Part shown: positions 1 to 12,167 of the stretch, one piece after another
How the letters are laid out: the number at the start of each line of letters is the position of its first letter
Numbering within the stretch: position 1 is the first letter of the stretch
Origin: Tolypocladium sp. Sup5 PDA-1
Taxonomy: Eukaryota > Ascomycota > Sordariomycetes > Hypocreales > Ophiocordycipitaceae
NCBI GenBank assembly: GCA_000750105.3
Contig: JPHH03000019.1
Location: 310,001 to 374,000 of the forward strand
Reading direction: 5' to 3'
Length of the DNA: 64,000 nt
Position numbers and translations under genes: made by a program
Notes under the pieces: model-generated
Databases searched by the model: none
Told to the model about the DNA's origin: nothing
Seen by the model: the letters and a program-made list of their open reading frames with translations, nothing else

Positions 1-573
1 TCAACCAATAAAATGTACAATACCACTTCCAACATGAACCACTGGCCTCGCCCAACTGAGCACCCATGAGGCCTTGTGGACTCATGCATGGCCTGAACCT
101 GCGCAGAAATCCTCGGAGGATAGTTGCGTTCTCCGTCCGAATAGCCTACAGCACCACACCGATGTGGGGTGGGGCTGAGGGTTCGGAGGAGAGGCCTGGC
201 AGTATCCCGAATAGCCTAACTGGACAAGCCTAACCGGACAACACATCAAATCCTTCTTGGGCCGAGGTGTACCCCTCGGAGCCGCGTCCAAGAGCGAGAT
301 GCTTTTCTGATATATATGTATATCGGTATTCTCGAGTAAATCTGTGTGACAATGCGTTATTGGATTGACACGCGGTGCGACCCCAGCTCACGATGGCGAA
401 TCTCATCCGGAACACTGCTCTTGGCGCGGTTGTACGGCTTGTTTCGGGAAACAAGTGCTTAGCATTCCCGAGCGACAAGAACCATTATTATGCAAGCGAA
501 GAGGGTCGAAATAAGGAAAGGGACGAAGAGACGTGTGTCTCGGTCGGCTGGTGAGGCAGCCTCGTAACCCGCC
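1..573. other. Intergenic left edge
   Basis: No gene is recognised here. The motif GAATAGCCTA occurs twice (near 139 and 211), a short direct repeat. The last part is the presumed promoter and leader of the transporter starting at 574. Confidence 0.5.
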
Positions 574-2342
574 ATGTCTTCCGTGCACTTACACGAGCGC
601 AGGAGCTTCGACAACGACCCCGAGAACCCGCAGAATTGGTCAACAGCTAGGAAGACGTCAGTTTCTGCTCTGATATGGTAAGTCACATCCCGTCTATGCA
701 AACACAAGCCTAGGTCTGACATTTTGATCGAAGCATCTACACGTTTACGGTCTACTGCGGGTCTTCGATATACGTTCCGAGCGTAGGGTGTGTTGCATCT
801 TCTGCCACTCCTGGTATTCTCCCTGATGTTCTGTCACACTGACTCTTCTGTTAGGCAAGTCATGGAAGAGTTCAACATCTCCGAGTCCGTTGCGTCACTG
901 GGGCTGGCCCTCTACGTCTTGGGCTGTAAGTCATCCAGCGTCATTGGCGCCCTACAACCTCCCTTTCAGCAACCATCGTGCTTACAGCGGCACCAGATGG
1001 CTTCGGACCGCTGTTGTTCTCTCCGTTGAGTGAGATTCCCTACATCGGGAGGAACCCCGTGTACATCGTCACCTTTGCAATCTTCCTCGTCCTGTCCGTG
1101 GTGGCCTCGGTATGCCAGAACTTTGCCGGATTCCTCGTCGTTCGCTTTCTGCAAGGATTCTTTGGCAGCCCGTGCTTGGCGACTGGCGCTGCTTCGTTGA
1201 GCGACATGGTACGTCAGATAATGGCTCAAGTGTTACTCATACAGCACTGACAGGAACAGTTCTCGGTCATTTACATGCCGTATAACCTGGCAGCCTGGTC
1301 CGGGTCTATGTACTTTGGTCCGGCGCTCGGGCCCTTGCTGTCCGGCTTCTCCGTAACCGCTAAAGAGTGAGTGCAATCCTACCGAAGTAGTGCCTAAGCT
1401 TGCCTGACCCGATCAGTTGGAGGTGGTCCATGTGGGAGATTGTCTGGCTCTCAGGCTTCGTCTTTGTCTTGCTATTCGTCCTCTTGCCCGAGACCTCAAC
1501 CCCGACGCTGCTGTACCACAAGGCGAAACGCCTCGGAGAGGAAACAGGATCGCCGAGATTCGTCGCAGTCAGTTCCCTGAGAGCCAAGAATGTCACACGT
1601 GGCCAGATGATAAAGCTCGCGTTGATCAAGCCTTTCGAAATTACGCTCAAGGACCCGGCCATTGCCTTTACAAACTTTTATGTTCGTGAAACCCATCTCA
1701 TCTTCAGCATCTCACTAATATGATATCCTATAGACATCCCTGACCTATGGCATCTACTACTCCTTCTTCGAAGCCTTCCCGCTCGTGTACCCCAACATGT
1801 ACGGCTTCAACGTCGGCGAGACGGGTGCGGTGTTCGTCTGCATCCTAATCGCCTGCGTAATCGGCTTCGTGTGGTACTGCACGTGGTACCGGTTGTTCAC
1901 CGAGCCGCGCTTCAGGCAACTCGGCACGTTCGACGTCCAGGAGACGTTTCTACGTCCTGGACTCGTCGGCGTGCTTGGCGTCCCCATCGGCTTGTTCATT
2001 TTCGGCTGGACCGCAAGGGAGTCGATTCCGTGGCCAGTCCCTACCCTTGGGATTGTCATCAACTGCCTGTGCTCCTTCGTCGTAGGCCTCGGCATCTTCA
2101 TCCACCTGCCGCTGAGCTACCCGCAGTACGCAGCCAGCTTGTTCGCAGCCAATGATGCTCTGCGCAGTGCGTTTGCGGCGGCGGCGGTTCTGTTTGGACG
2201 CCCACTGTATCTCAACCTCGGGGTGGGCAGGGGGTGCAGCTTGCTCGGTGGCTTGAGCATGCTGGGCGTTGTGGGCTTTTGGTATCTCTTCCTCTATGGG
2301 GAGAGGCTTCGGAAGAGGAGCAAGTTTACCGTTCACGAGTAG
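574..2342 (+). CDS. MFS transporter, DHA1 drug/polyamine-type
   Basis: Predicted plasma-membrane proton antiporter of the major facilitator superfamily, DHA1 group (yeast Tpo/Flu1-like), exporting drugs or polyamines. Seven exons fit perfectly in frame: 574-677, 734-787, 855-925, 997-1208, 1260-1366, 1417-1681 and 1734-2342, giving 473 aa. Family landmarks are a DPENPQNW N-terminal signature, LGYGFGPLLFSPLSE at about residues 75-89, a GPALGPLLSGF segment, DWRWSMWEI, and the loop beginning FYTSLTYGIYYSFFEAFP at about 269. Twelve membrane helices are expected. Length is slightly below the usual 480-550 because the N-terminal cytosolic tail is short. All splice sites are canonical and no lesion is visible, so it looks functional. 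The substrate cannot be deduced; the next neighbours are unrelated or decayed. Confidence 0.9.
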
Positions 2343-2713
2343 AATGGGCTCCTCTGGCATATTGTATTCATAGCGCTGCTGTTGGCCCGTCCCGTGCTGC
2401 TCCGCTCTGCTGCATGTAAGCCGTGTCACGAACACAGCTAATAGCAACAAACGCATCTTGGTTCGTTGGCCCGCCCAACGCGTCTTTGGACGCGTCGTCA
2501 GCTTCAGGGCTGAAGTAGGCCTTTTGGCCAAACGCCCACGTATTTGATTCGGGCCGATCCGCCACTCACCGGGGCGCCTTGTCCGGTCGTTCTGGCTCCC
2601 CGTCAGGTCGTCAGCACGCATCCGTCAAGCCAGCAAGCCCCGGACGACGTGCCAGCGCCGGCATCATCCTCATACTCGTCGTCATCATCATCTCTCACTC
2701 ATCACCACGAACA

Positions 2714-3055
2714 ATGGCGCCGAATTTGCAGGGCGACGAGGCGCATAAGGCCCGCGTTCAGGCCTTTCTGCACGCGCACCCCGAGGTGCGCGTCGGCCGC
2801 GAGGCGCTGGACAAGGCCAGGAACGACCACGACGACGGCAACACGTTCGAGGTCCACAACAAGCCCTTTGCCAACGTCGTCCTCGTCCAGCAGTTCGACG
2901 CCGACACGCGCAAGCGCCTGTTCGCCGTCGCGCTGGTCGACGACGACAAGGCCGAGGCGTACTATGCGCAGCACAACGACGATGGCGCGGCCGGCGCCCC
3001 GCACGACAGGGAGCCGAGCTCCTATCTACACGAGTGCGCCCCGGGCCAGTCGTGA
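2714..3055 (+). CDS. Small hypothetical protein (113 aa)
   Basis: A single-exon frame that starts in a good fungal context (ACAATGGC) after a pyrimidine-rich leader. The product is hydrophilic, acidic and rich in Asp/Ala, with no signal peptide or membrane segment. I do not recognise a family. The segment around NKPFANVVLVQQFDADTRKRLF is the most protein-like part. It could be a complete small gene or the first exon of a decayed longer one, because a GH47 relic follows 550 bases downstream; there is no evidence that they were joined. The opposite strand also has an open frame, but without a plausible start context. Confidence 0.45.
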   Translation: MAPNLQGDEAHKARVQAFLHAHPEVRVGREALDKARNDHDDGNTFEVHNKPFANVVLVQQFDADTRKRLFAVALVDDDKAEAYYAQHNDDGAAGAPHDREPSSYLHECAPGQS

Positions 3056-3608
3056 CCGGCGTCGCGAATCGGGCGGCAGCAGTAGTTGGTATTCTTCTAC
3101 ACGTCAGATCGGTCGGTTACGGGTGGGCCCCTGATGGAAATACGAGCAGACGCACGGTCAGCAGCGAGGCACAACCTGCAGGACCTGTACTCCGTATTCG
3201 TACAACCAAAAAAATCAAGAACAGCTATGAGCCATTGGATTGGAAAGTCGATGATTTCGTGCTCCGTGCAAGTACGCACTGCTACGCGTGTGACGACGCG
3301 GCATATGCGGACACGCCTGGCGCAGGCTGGCGCTGAAGCCCGAGATTACGAGTAGACAACGGCCCGGAGACGGGAGACTCCCTCCCATCCTCGCCGTGCT
3401 TGACGTTAGACACGACTCAGACTCTATTGTCCACCAGAACGCCCCGCCTTGAAGACCTACGAGTATGTACGGATACGAACACATGCGCTTGTTGGATGGA
3501 CAGCTGCCCCTCCCCCCCATGCCACGGACATCACATCATTTATTAGTACCCTGCTCCCTCAACTTCTACTCTGTCAAATTCATTCTGTTTCCCCCTCTTC
3601 TTTCTAAA
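3056..3608. other. Intergenic, nothing recognised
   Basis: No conserved protein or RNA was recognised between the small gene and the GH47 relic. The 3' part is pyrimidine-rich. Confidence 0.4.
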
Positions 3609-3952
3609 CCGCCTCACCGGCGCGGCCGAGTACCAGGAGGCGGCGTGGGACATGTTCGCAGCGGTGAGCAACGGCACGCCCACGGTGTATGGCAACGCGG
3701 CGGCGCTGGACGTGACGCGGGTGGCGGAGACGCTGCCCAAGGAGGACTATATGGAGGTGAGTGCCTAGCGACCTGTTTTCCTATATGACGCCTAGGGGAG
3801 GAGTGGGGGGGAGAAGAGCCGTGTGAGGGTGAGGATGCTACTTGGGGATAGAGCTTCTGGCTGGCGGAGACGCTTAAGTACTTCTACCTGGCGTTCTCGG
3901 CGCCGGACGTGGTGAGCCTGGCCTGGATGAGTTTGTGCTGAATACGGAGGCG
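3609..3952 (+). pseudogene. GH47 alpha-1,2-mannosidase C-terminal relic
   Basis: Two short exons encode the conserved end of a class I (GH47) alpha-mannosidase, an enzyme trimming mannose from N-glycans in the secretory pathway. Exon-like 3609-3756 reads RLTGAAEYQEAAWDMF then YGNAAALDV and PKEDYME; after an intron at 3757-3851 the frame resumes with SFWLAETLKYFYLAFS, a GH47 hallmark. The final LDEFVLNTEA motif is present but in another frame: one base is missing near 3922, so the in-frame reading ends early at TGA. The TEAHP histidine is also replaced. The upstream four-fifths of the enzyme is absent. This is a truncated, frameshifted remnant of a once spliced gene. Confidence 0.85.
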
Positions 3953-4506
3953 CTCCTTTTCGGATACCGCGGTGATGGGCGATGGGCGATGAGCCTGGGG
4001 TGCGAGTTGCACTTGAGAGGCCAGCGGAAGGGGGCCGGAGGAGCACCCACCACCTGTTGTGATGTAAACAATCAGGAATGTAGCTCTCATATCTGCCAAG
4101 GGCATACGCGACTTACAGGCAGACGCTCTGCAGCTTCTCGCAATCCTCTTTCATGACAGAAGCCGAAAGGTTCCTCCATTTCAACCTGAATCTAGACGTC
4201 CTGACGACTACGGCTCGAGTTACAGAGCATCTCCGGGGTGTTATCCACGGCTACGACGACCCGAATGTTTTCCCGCCAGAAGTCTTGCCTCTCATCCTGC
4301 AGGCTCCATTTCGGTTTCAGAAAGAGGCCGAAGCTGAAATACTCCAGGAAACAGCCGCATTGTCTCGCTGCGTGCGTAGAAGAGTTGTGATACACATATA
4401 AAGGCTGCATTTCTAGTATTTGCGCTTTTACTGCCATCATCACAGGTGTCTAATACGCGTGAACAAGCTATTCAACCCAACCTGCCTTTTGACAGATGAG
4501 ACACAC
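3953..4506. other. Intergenic, possible degraded coding sequence
   Basis: A plus-strand open frame at 4153-4401 (82 codons) has a protein-like composition with a VFPPEVLPLILQAPF segment, but I do not recognise a family and there is no convincing start context. I do not call it a gene. Confidence 0.3.
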
Positions 4507-6542
4507 CTAGTGCTCGCAAAAGCTAAACTGGACACTGTTCAGCGTGTGCTCCGCAGTGTCCTGCATCACTGTTCTTTCAGCCATGAGCTCCTCACGCAGC
4601 GTCTTGGCTTCGTCTTCCCCAACGATGTGGCCCATATTGCTTAGCACCATGTCCGCCAGCTCCGGCGGCAGTCGCGAATTCGACCGGATGTAGCCCTTAC
4701 AGGGCCACCAGTGGCCCTGCTGCGGCGGGACGTTGGCCGTCGACACAATCGGCACGGCAGGGCCGACGAGGAACAGGGCCAGGATCTTGCGATGACCCGG
4801 CTGAGTCTTATCCGCCAGCTCGAACGGCTCGACGCGGTGCTGAAACAGGTTCGGGAAGAAGACCGCGCGGCCCTCCTGTGAGCACCGACCCAACGTCTTG
4901 CAACGTGCTCGGATTGTAGTATCGTGAGGGAATTGCAAAGGTGCGCGTGATGGAGCGCCAGTCACCTTGCTCATATGCAATTTCGGAGCGGAGGTCCTCT
5001 TCTCCGACAACCGGGGTGCGGAATGCGAGGTGCGAGGCGGTGATGTTATTCGACGAGTATTAGAAAAGAGCGGTTGCGCAGATATGCTCGTTCAGTTGGC
5101 CCTCGATGTGCCACGAGCCGCCGTCGTAGGTGGGATTTTCGGGAGTGAGGTGGATGTTGGCGAGTTTAACGACGACTTGAATGCGGGGAGCTTCATGGAA
5201 GAAGCCAGAGGTCTTGATATTGGCGCATGATACAGGAAAGATGCGATTCGCATTGCCATTATCGGGGTCGGTATCATGGCTAGGAGGGACGTATGCATCA
5301 GGCAGGTCTATCGGATGCGTCTCATCAAACCACACATTGTATAGGGCCGCCCGTGCAGAGCTTTCATAGTCGCGGCTCTCGTCCTCATTCTCGGCGCGCG
5401 GCTCTTCGTCCTCGTTAATAGGCCTGTTATACGATTCGCATGCGCGCCTCTCTACGCAGACCTGCGGGGTGAGGCACTTGGGCCCAGCCTTGTTAGTGGT
5501 CAGGCGCTGGAATTGAAACTCCTTTGGCCATCAGTAGATGAGGTCCCAGGCAAGAAGGGACGCCTTGATGAATTGCTGGATTATCGGGTACATTTTCGTG
5601 TTCTCGACCGGGTGGAGGTTGTTAATGTAGCTCTCGATCGCAGGGTTTCCCTGCGAGTCGAGGGACACATCACACGGGAGCCACTGGAACTTGGTTGACA
5701 GAATTTTGACGCCGTGACAGGCCTTTCGACCCCAGGAGAAGCCCGCCTCTTTGGGGCCGGGCTCAGGAATCACATCTCCAAACCCGCAGTGAGAGAGGCA
5801 GTCTTGGACGGAGATTCGCTTGTTGGGCAGGACGCGCGAACGGCCATAGACCAACGGCCAGAGCGACGGGTGGACGAGGTCGAGAACCTTGCCGTCGCTA
5901 CCGGGGTGCCAGTCCTTCTTCTCCTCGGGTATGTCTTCAAGGGGCTTGACGGCGGCGATGAGCTGGTCGCACAGGCCCTCCGGGATGAGCGTATCGGACT
6001 TGATGACGCAGATTGAGTAGTCGAAGACGGGGATGAGGTTCGTTTTCTCATATAAGTCTGCCTTTCTGCGAATCTCGTCGAAGCACTACAGACGAGCATG
6101 TCAGCCGAGCCTGTCGATGCCATGGCCTCGAGAAACACAACGTACGCCGTCCACCATGTTTGGAGTAAAGTCGGGGTAGTCGCGGTATTCTTGCCACGCC
6201 ATGCCCAGCGCCTCCCGCCTTCCACCTGGCGACAATTCCCGGATCGTGGATCTTGTGCCACCATTCCGGCTTGTTGGTGAGGTCGTCTATGAGTTTGAGC
6301 ATGCAGACTTCGCGGATGAGAAGCGTCGCAGCGGCCCACTCCTCTCCAGTGCCCATATAGGACCGCGGGGGCCTGAACAGCACAGGGAATCGCTCGTATG
6401 GCAGCCAGGCCAGCGGGAAGCCAAAGCCCGGGCGAGTGAGCCGGCTGTCGTCGTATAGGAGGTCGCTCTTGTCCTTTGAGCACGGAAGTTGGTTGCTGAT
6501 CGTCTCGGGGTGGCGTTGGCCGAGGGCTCGAACCGGCGCCAT
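4507..6542 (-). pseudogene. DUF4246 protein, multiply disabled
   Basis: This matches the large fungal DUF4246 family of unknown function along its whole length. From the 5' side (ATG at 6542): RPPRSYMGTGEEWAAATLLI, EWWHKIHDPGIVARWKA, then an intact intron (about 6090-6155) before CFDEIRRKADLYE, KDWHPGSDGKVLDLVHPSLW, KFQWLPCDV, SYINNLHP, GSWHIEGQLNEHICATAL and EGRAVFFPNLFQHRVEPFEL, ending VQFSFCEH. Lesions: an extra G near 6215 shifts the frame after RWKA; TGA at 5531-5533 replaces the Arg usual after WDLIY; TAA at 5060-5062 follows CATALF; and a frameshift near 4880-4885 precedes EGRAVFF. Four independent breaks make it a pseudogene, though similarity is still high, so decay is recent. Confidence 0.9.
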
Positions 6543-7411
6543 TGTCGCCACTGAAGAGTCAAGCACAGCGAAAGTAGTGAGCGCGGAGGTTGTCACAGAG
6601 CTGCTGCCTTTACCTGAGCTCCACAAGGGGCAGGCAGAAGTAGCGGAGCCGAGCAATTCGCCAAGAAATCCGTGAATCCTACCAAGCCATCAACACCAAC
6701 ACTTTCTCGTAGCTCCTTGGAATAGGTTCCCGACAGAAGCCCGCCGTGTCAATCAAAGACGTCGACAAGTCTCATTCCCCGGACTAGGAAAAGAGAAAAA
6801 CGACTAAAAAAGTGGAGGAGCGCCAGGGACCTTGACTACCCAGACATCAAAGAGGCATCTGCAGCGACGAGAACAGAGTCTTTGCAATCACTCTCCCTCC
6901 CATTCTTGAGATGGTCTTAATTGCCTCTCCTCCCCCTTCTTAATTTTTTTTTAATCTACAACGTGGCAGCCTAAATGGGCGGGGCGGCCTCTTAAACTAA
7001 ATGACGTTCCGTTGTTCTCGGCCTTTGGTGTTTTCGTTCTTCAACAAAACTAACTACCTGGTACACATGCCTATGTACGGTCACCGATAGGCAAGCCATG
7101 AAGCTCCATGAAAGTAGCCAATTCGCCAGGCCTTAAAATCTCTAAGTATTAGCTACCCTATGCTTACGTCCGTGGTGATATACAGGCTAAAGGCTTAAAC
7201 GCGAGAAGCCCAGCAAATGATCCCCAAGTGGTTGTGCTTTTATGTGACCACAGGGTTGACCCGCGCGGTCTGTGGCGCAGCAAGATCCCTTGTTGCTGAT
7301 GTTGGCCCCTCGCTGACCCTGATTACGCTCTGTGGAAGCCCGCTCTCTCCTACTCTGATCGTTTCATTCCCACATCCCACCCCTTGGTGGTGCTATTTAC
7401 GAACCTCATCC
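6543..7411. other. Intergenic with dispersed repeat
   Basis: No gene. Bases about 6780-7045 resemble 15710-16055 (listed separately as a dispersed repeat). The remainder is AT-rich and is presumed promoter for the P450 at 7412. Confidence 0.45.
6780..7045 (+). repeat. Diverged dispersed repeat, copy 1
   Basis: Shares ordered blocks with 15710-16055: an A-rich stretch followed by GTGGAG-A-CGCCAGG, then TTGAGATGG/TAGAGATGG with TTGCCTCTCCT, a T-rich run with TTAAT, and ATGACGTTCCGTT or ACGACGTTCCGTC followed by CGG. The blocks keep order and spacing roughly, so common descent is likely. No coding capacity is seen; it may be a decayed non-autonomous element. Confidence 0.5.
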
Positions 7412-9003
7412 ATGGAGTCGTACTCGAATTACCATCCGAAGCGCGTGTTCGTGCTAGTCGCCGCGCTGGCGACCATCACGCTTGTCTACATCAGGCGATT
7501 CCTCATCCGCCGTCAGTTCGCGCGCCGCCACGGTTGCCGACCAGTAGCAAGATCCTTTAATTGGGATCCCTTCTTGGGGCTCGACACAATACCCGCGACC
7601 ATCCGCGGTCACCGGCAGCACAACATTCTCGAACAAAATTGCGAGCGGTTTCGTACTCTCGGAAACACATTTGCAGTAAAGGAGCTGCTAAGACGTGCCA
7701 TTGTGACCGTGGAGCCGGAGAACATCAAAACAGTCCTATCAATCAATTTCAAGGATTACGGCATTGGCCACCGCCTTGAAGCGTTCAAACCACTGTTGGG
7801 GGCAGGCATATTCGATACCGATGGCGACCATTGGGCGGCATCGCGCGCCCTTATCCGACCCAACTTTACCCGTGACCAGGTCGCCGACTTGACTTCATTT
7901 GAGAACTTGATCCAGGACCTCTTCTTATTACTCCCGCGTGATGGAGAGACAGTCGTGGACTTGCAGGATCTCTTTTCCCGCTACACTATCGATTCCGCGA
8001 CCGAGTTCCTGTTCGGTCAGTCGGTCGGCAGTTTGAAGATGACCCAGGACGAGGAGCTCAGTTTTGCCCAGGCATTTAACTATGCCCAGGAGGCCATCAT
8101 AGCGCGGGGGACACTAGGCCCATTCAACATACTCTACCGCGACCAGAAGGCCGACAGATGCAATCGCATCTGCCGAGAGTTCGCCCGGCAGTTCGTCAAG
8201 GAGGCAGTCCTCGCAGTCGAGTCCGAGAAGAGAGACAAAGAGAAGGGCCAGCCTGAGACGAAGCGCCAAAAGTATATCTTCTCACATGAGTTGGCAGGGC
8301 GTATATCCGATAAGGATCGCATTCTGGATGAACTTATGAATGTTCTGTTAGCTGGCCGTGACACCACTGCTAGTCTACTCAGCAATCTGTTCTTCATGTT
8401 GGCTAAGAATCCAGCAATCTGGGATAAGTTGCGAAGAGAGGTGGCTGATTTACAGGGTCGGGCGCCAACTTATGAGGAGCTTCGAAGGCTGAAATATGTT
8501 CAGTGCTGTATAAATGAATGTGAGATACCTTCTATACCAACTTTTCCCTTCGATCTTCTATACTCACAACTTCATTAGCACTACGTTTACATCCAGTTGT
8601 ACCCCGGAATGAACGCGTGGCAGTACGAGATACTATCCTACCTGTTGGAGGAGGCAAGAATGGACTCTCACCAGTCTTCGTGCCAAAGGGTACCATAGTC
8701 GGCTACAACATATACGCGATGCATCGACGGGCAGACTTCTATGGACCTGACTCAGAAGAGTTCCGTCCAGAGCGCTGGGAAAATGGACAATTGCAGCCCC
8801 GCTGGGAATACCTGCCCTTTAATGGCGGTCCACGCATCTGTGTGGGCCAGCGATATGCGCTGACCGAAGCTGGCTATGTTGTCGTCCGAATGGCCCAGGA
8901 ATTTCGAACCTTGGAGAGTCGAGACCCAGGGCCGTGGGAGGAATCGCTGGCCTTGACCGTATGCTCTCGGAATGGCACGAAGGTGTCTCTCACTCCGGCT
9001 TGA
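7412..9003 (+). CDS. Cytochrome P450, CYP52-like
   Basis: Predicted endoplasmic-reticulum heme monooxygenase resembling CYP52 alkane/fatty-acid omega-hydroxylases and related fungal P450s. Two exons (7412-8519, 8579-9003) give 510 aa, a normal length. An N-terminal membrane anchor (about residues 12-28) is followed by an Arg-rich stretch. The I-helix motif AGRDTTA lies at about residue 314, the ExxR motif ESLR spans the splice junction at about 370, PERW follows, and the heme loop FNGGPRICVGQ is at about 450 with its Cys ligand. The start at 7412 is chosen because the anchor follows directly; an upstream in-frame ATG at 7217 would add an improbable 65 residues. No lesion is visible. Likely substrate class is hydrocarbons or fatty acids, by family only. 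Confidence 0.92.
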
Positions 9004-10669
9004 GTGCTTGAGTGGATGGACTAACGGAATAACTTTGATGGGCGATGGAACGGCGACAGAGCTTGTACGTACGTGATTAGTGGATGGTGGCTATTTGTGG
9101 GTTATAATTGTCTTTGTTAGTCAGTGTGCGCCTACCGTGACTAATGTGTCTGAGTCACTTCAACCTACTGCTTCAAACATTATGAAGTTGTATATACTAT
9201 ACAAATAGGCATGATATTTCTCACCGCTGCTGGCTAACTAGTACGACTAGGACAGCGAACACAGACACAGGGTTCAAGTGACGCAGCTAGGTGACAGCGA
9301 GCAAGTACGATATTGCGACAAATCTGCAGCTTGGGGAGTCTTAAGGCGTCGCTACCTCGGACTTGGACTCGAACGCGAGGTCGTAACGCAGATCACACAC
9401 GTCGCAACTATGCGCCCCGTGTTGAAGCTAGGCCCGACCCAGTGCAGGTTTTCCGGTGATACAAGCTGTACTTCATTAGTCGAGGACGGTTCCAAAGAAT
9501 CCAGTATTTCCGGGCTAAAATGGGATGGATTGATGAGTTGAGGTGAGTCGTCAGTGAGGAGACTGGCCGCGTCTACTTCCTACTCCTGAATCAGCGCAAC
9601 TGGCCGTTCGCCATTAATGACCGGCCCTGAAGTGGGCTAGTGTGTCATGTGTCTCTTCGCGACCATCCAACGCCACTTCGACGATTAAGGAGCTGGTTCA
9701 GGGCGTGGATTTGTTAGCTCACCTTCGATGTCCCAAATAGCTCTGTGTCCAATGGGCGATGTCGCATGCATGGCAAAAAGACGGCCTTCGTCAAGTTTGG
9801 CCGCGATGCCATATCTACCCGCCCCAGAACGCCCGAATGTTGAAATCTCTCAGATGTCCACTGGACTTGGAGATGACGCATCATCCGACATGGCATTGCC
9901 TTCAACGGCTGAAGATGCGGCACTCTTTGGTGCATAGCTGCTGGACGGGCCGGGGCTGTGCTAGCAACAACGGCCTGAGTCGGGAGAGCCCTCGGGCCCC
10001 CGGACAGTTGCAGTTCCCCGATTCAAGGACCTGTCAAGCTGGGGCATTCTATGCCCCATGAAACGTCACAAGCCTAGTTCTGGGATGGGTACGAGTACGA
10101 GAGCATAGAGGGCGTCTCAACATGAGGTTGCGCGCTGCTCGGCTCTCTACAGGTCCTGACGGCGGTGCGTTTTACCTGTTCAGGAATGGTCGTTCCCTAG
10201 TAGTGATGTCGGCAAGTTAGTCAATGTTAATCTGCGGTTGGTGGCGAGGGGTCGAGGAGGCTCCAGGCCAAATAAGACGCACGAGAAATATTTCTAAGCA
10301 TCACCGCTGTCCTGTGCCGCCGGATCCCACATCCCCTTTCTCACTTTGCTGCAGCCATCGGCTAAAAGCCGACGCTAGTAGCAGAGTGAGAAGACGCATT
10401 GGGTAAAACTCGTAAGCGGACGGTGAAGGAACTGCCGCAGCCTCCTTCAGAGTGGCACGGAATGACAAGATCCAGGCAAGGAGAAAGCTGTTGGTTGACC
10501 TGATATCGCTCGCTGTGTTCGCTTACGTAGATATCGACCTTGCAACGAAACAGAATGGCGACAAGCTGTCCGTTATAAAGAACAAACCTCCAGCAAGTGA
10601 AAGCAACGCGAGAACCGAGCGACGCAATCACGATACCTGCATCTATGTGGTCTGGCCAACAGAAACGCT
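9004..10669. other. Gene-poor 1.7 kb spacer
   Basis: Several short open frames exist (for example 9728-9937 and 10452-10685) but none has a recognisable domain, start context or splice pattern. I see no transposon ends or RNA gene. Confidence 0.4.
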
Positions 10670-12167
10670 ATGGGGCAGTTCCTAGGCACACCTGTAGATC
10701 ACGCGGATTCCAGAACGCACATCATTGAGTTCTTTGATGGTGTCTGGAGAAGCCTTGACAATGACACGAAAACCTTGATCTTGCAACATTTAATGACCAA
10801 GGAGCCGTATCGCTTTCGGTCAAGTTCGCTCACCACTTCGATTATACCAGCTTCAGAAGATCTTCTTTCCTTTCCCCCGGAGACGCCGCCTTTTCAGTCA
10901 CCGTTTCAAGAATCGCCGACCTCCAGAACACGAGGCGAGACGCCGTGTGCTCATGAACCACCACAAGAGCCACCGACGCCTGCAACGCGATGCGAATCAT
11001 CCCAGCCGAGCAAATCATTGACACCTTTACCTGAAGCTGTGAGGTTGCATTTCGCGAGATGTAGCCATGATCCAGTTCAGTTCTTCTGCCAATCGAGTGA
11101 CTCAGATACACCTATGAGACTTGCCCAACGAGCGGTTTGCTTGGCCCTCGTGCACAGCAAGAACACGGACTGGATCGACCACATACAACTAAGATTCTTG
11201 ACGGTCGGATTCTATGAGCTCGAATTACATATCAGGAAGACATGCCAAAAGCGGCATCCGAGTCGATGGGTCAAGCAACATCTTATTGGAATTGCCCAGG
11301 CTTGCCAACCTGAGCGGCACAAGGACGAGGTGAAGTCAGAGGTAGCAAACTTTCTGAGCTGGGGAAGGAGATATTACCAATTCATGGAGGAACTTTCGAC
11401 GGCAGCAGTAGCACGACTAAGCCCGAACAACAGAACGGAGTAGGTATCATACTCCGGCCCATATCCCGTACTAACATGATAGCAGCTACGAGAGAAACAT
11501 TCCGTTGAATGGCGACCGACGTTTAGTATATATCAACCAACTTAAGCAGCTCAACATCACGGAACAGGATGATATTGATTTTGTTGCTGAGAGCGTACGA
11601 GCTTGGATTCGCTCACAGTTTTTGTCCTGGTACGAAGAAGCCAACCGCTCAAATGTTGGTGAGTACTACCTGCAAAGTGCTGTCTTACTTCTGTTCTAAA
11701 TGTCCTGCTACTTCGCAGTTTACACCTCGGGTCCCCCATCGCCGTCTACAAACACCTCGAATTCGTCACAAAGATTATCGCTCGCGGCAAAGGAGTCTGA
11801 AAGAACAAACTCATCCGCAAGTGACGGGTTTGGTCTTACATTGGCTTCACACTCGGAAAATGACCCAACAGCAGATTTAAATCAAGTCGATTATGCTGCA
11901 CTGCTTCACTGTTCATCTGCGAACTCTGTAGCAGGAGATGATGCCCTCCATACTACACTATTCAACAGTATGGAAAGCCCCTTTATAGGCAACGGCCAAT
12001 ATCTTGCCATGAACGTGGAACTCAACACTCCGGATACTAGCGGTATATGGGGGCATCCCATGGACATCGATTTTAATACGGTTGATATAGCTGCTACGTG
12101 GAACGAGGCCTCATTTCGGGCCCATCAACGACTCACACAAAGTCGCAACCGTCAGTGCCCCGCCTGA
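10670..12167 (+). CDS. Hypothetical three-exon protein (463 aa)
   Basis: Three exons join in frame: 10670-11439, 11486-11658 and 11719-12167. The first intron has a GTAGGT donor and a textbook branch site (TACTAAC) just before AGCAG; the second has GTGAGT. The N-terminal third is Pro/Ser/Thr-rich and probably disordered; the middle (about residues 125-315) is predicted globular and helical, with Trp-rich segments such as WIRSQFLSWYEEAN; the C-terminal tail is polar, ending with acidic and Asn-rich sequence. No zinc cluster, homeobox, membrane helix or signal peptide is visible. The layout (globular centre between disordered arms) would suit a regulatory protein, but I do not recognise the family. 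The clean splicing argues that it is a living gene within an otherwise decayed neighbourhood. Confidence 0.65.

Noticed and set aside
7217..7411. Upstream ATG for the P450
   Set aside because: It would place 65 residues of non-conserved sequence ahead of the membrane anchor.
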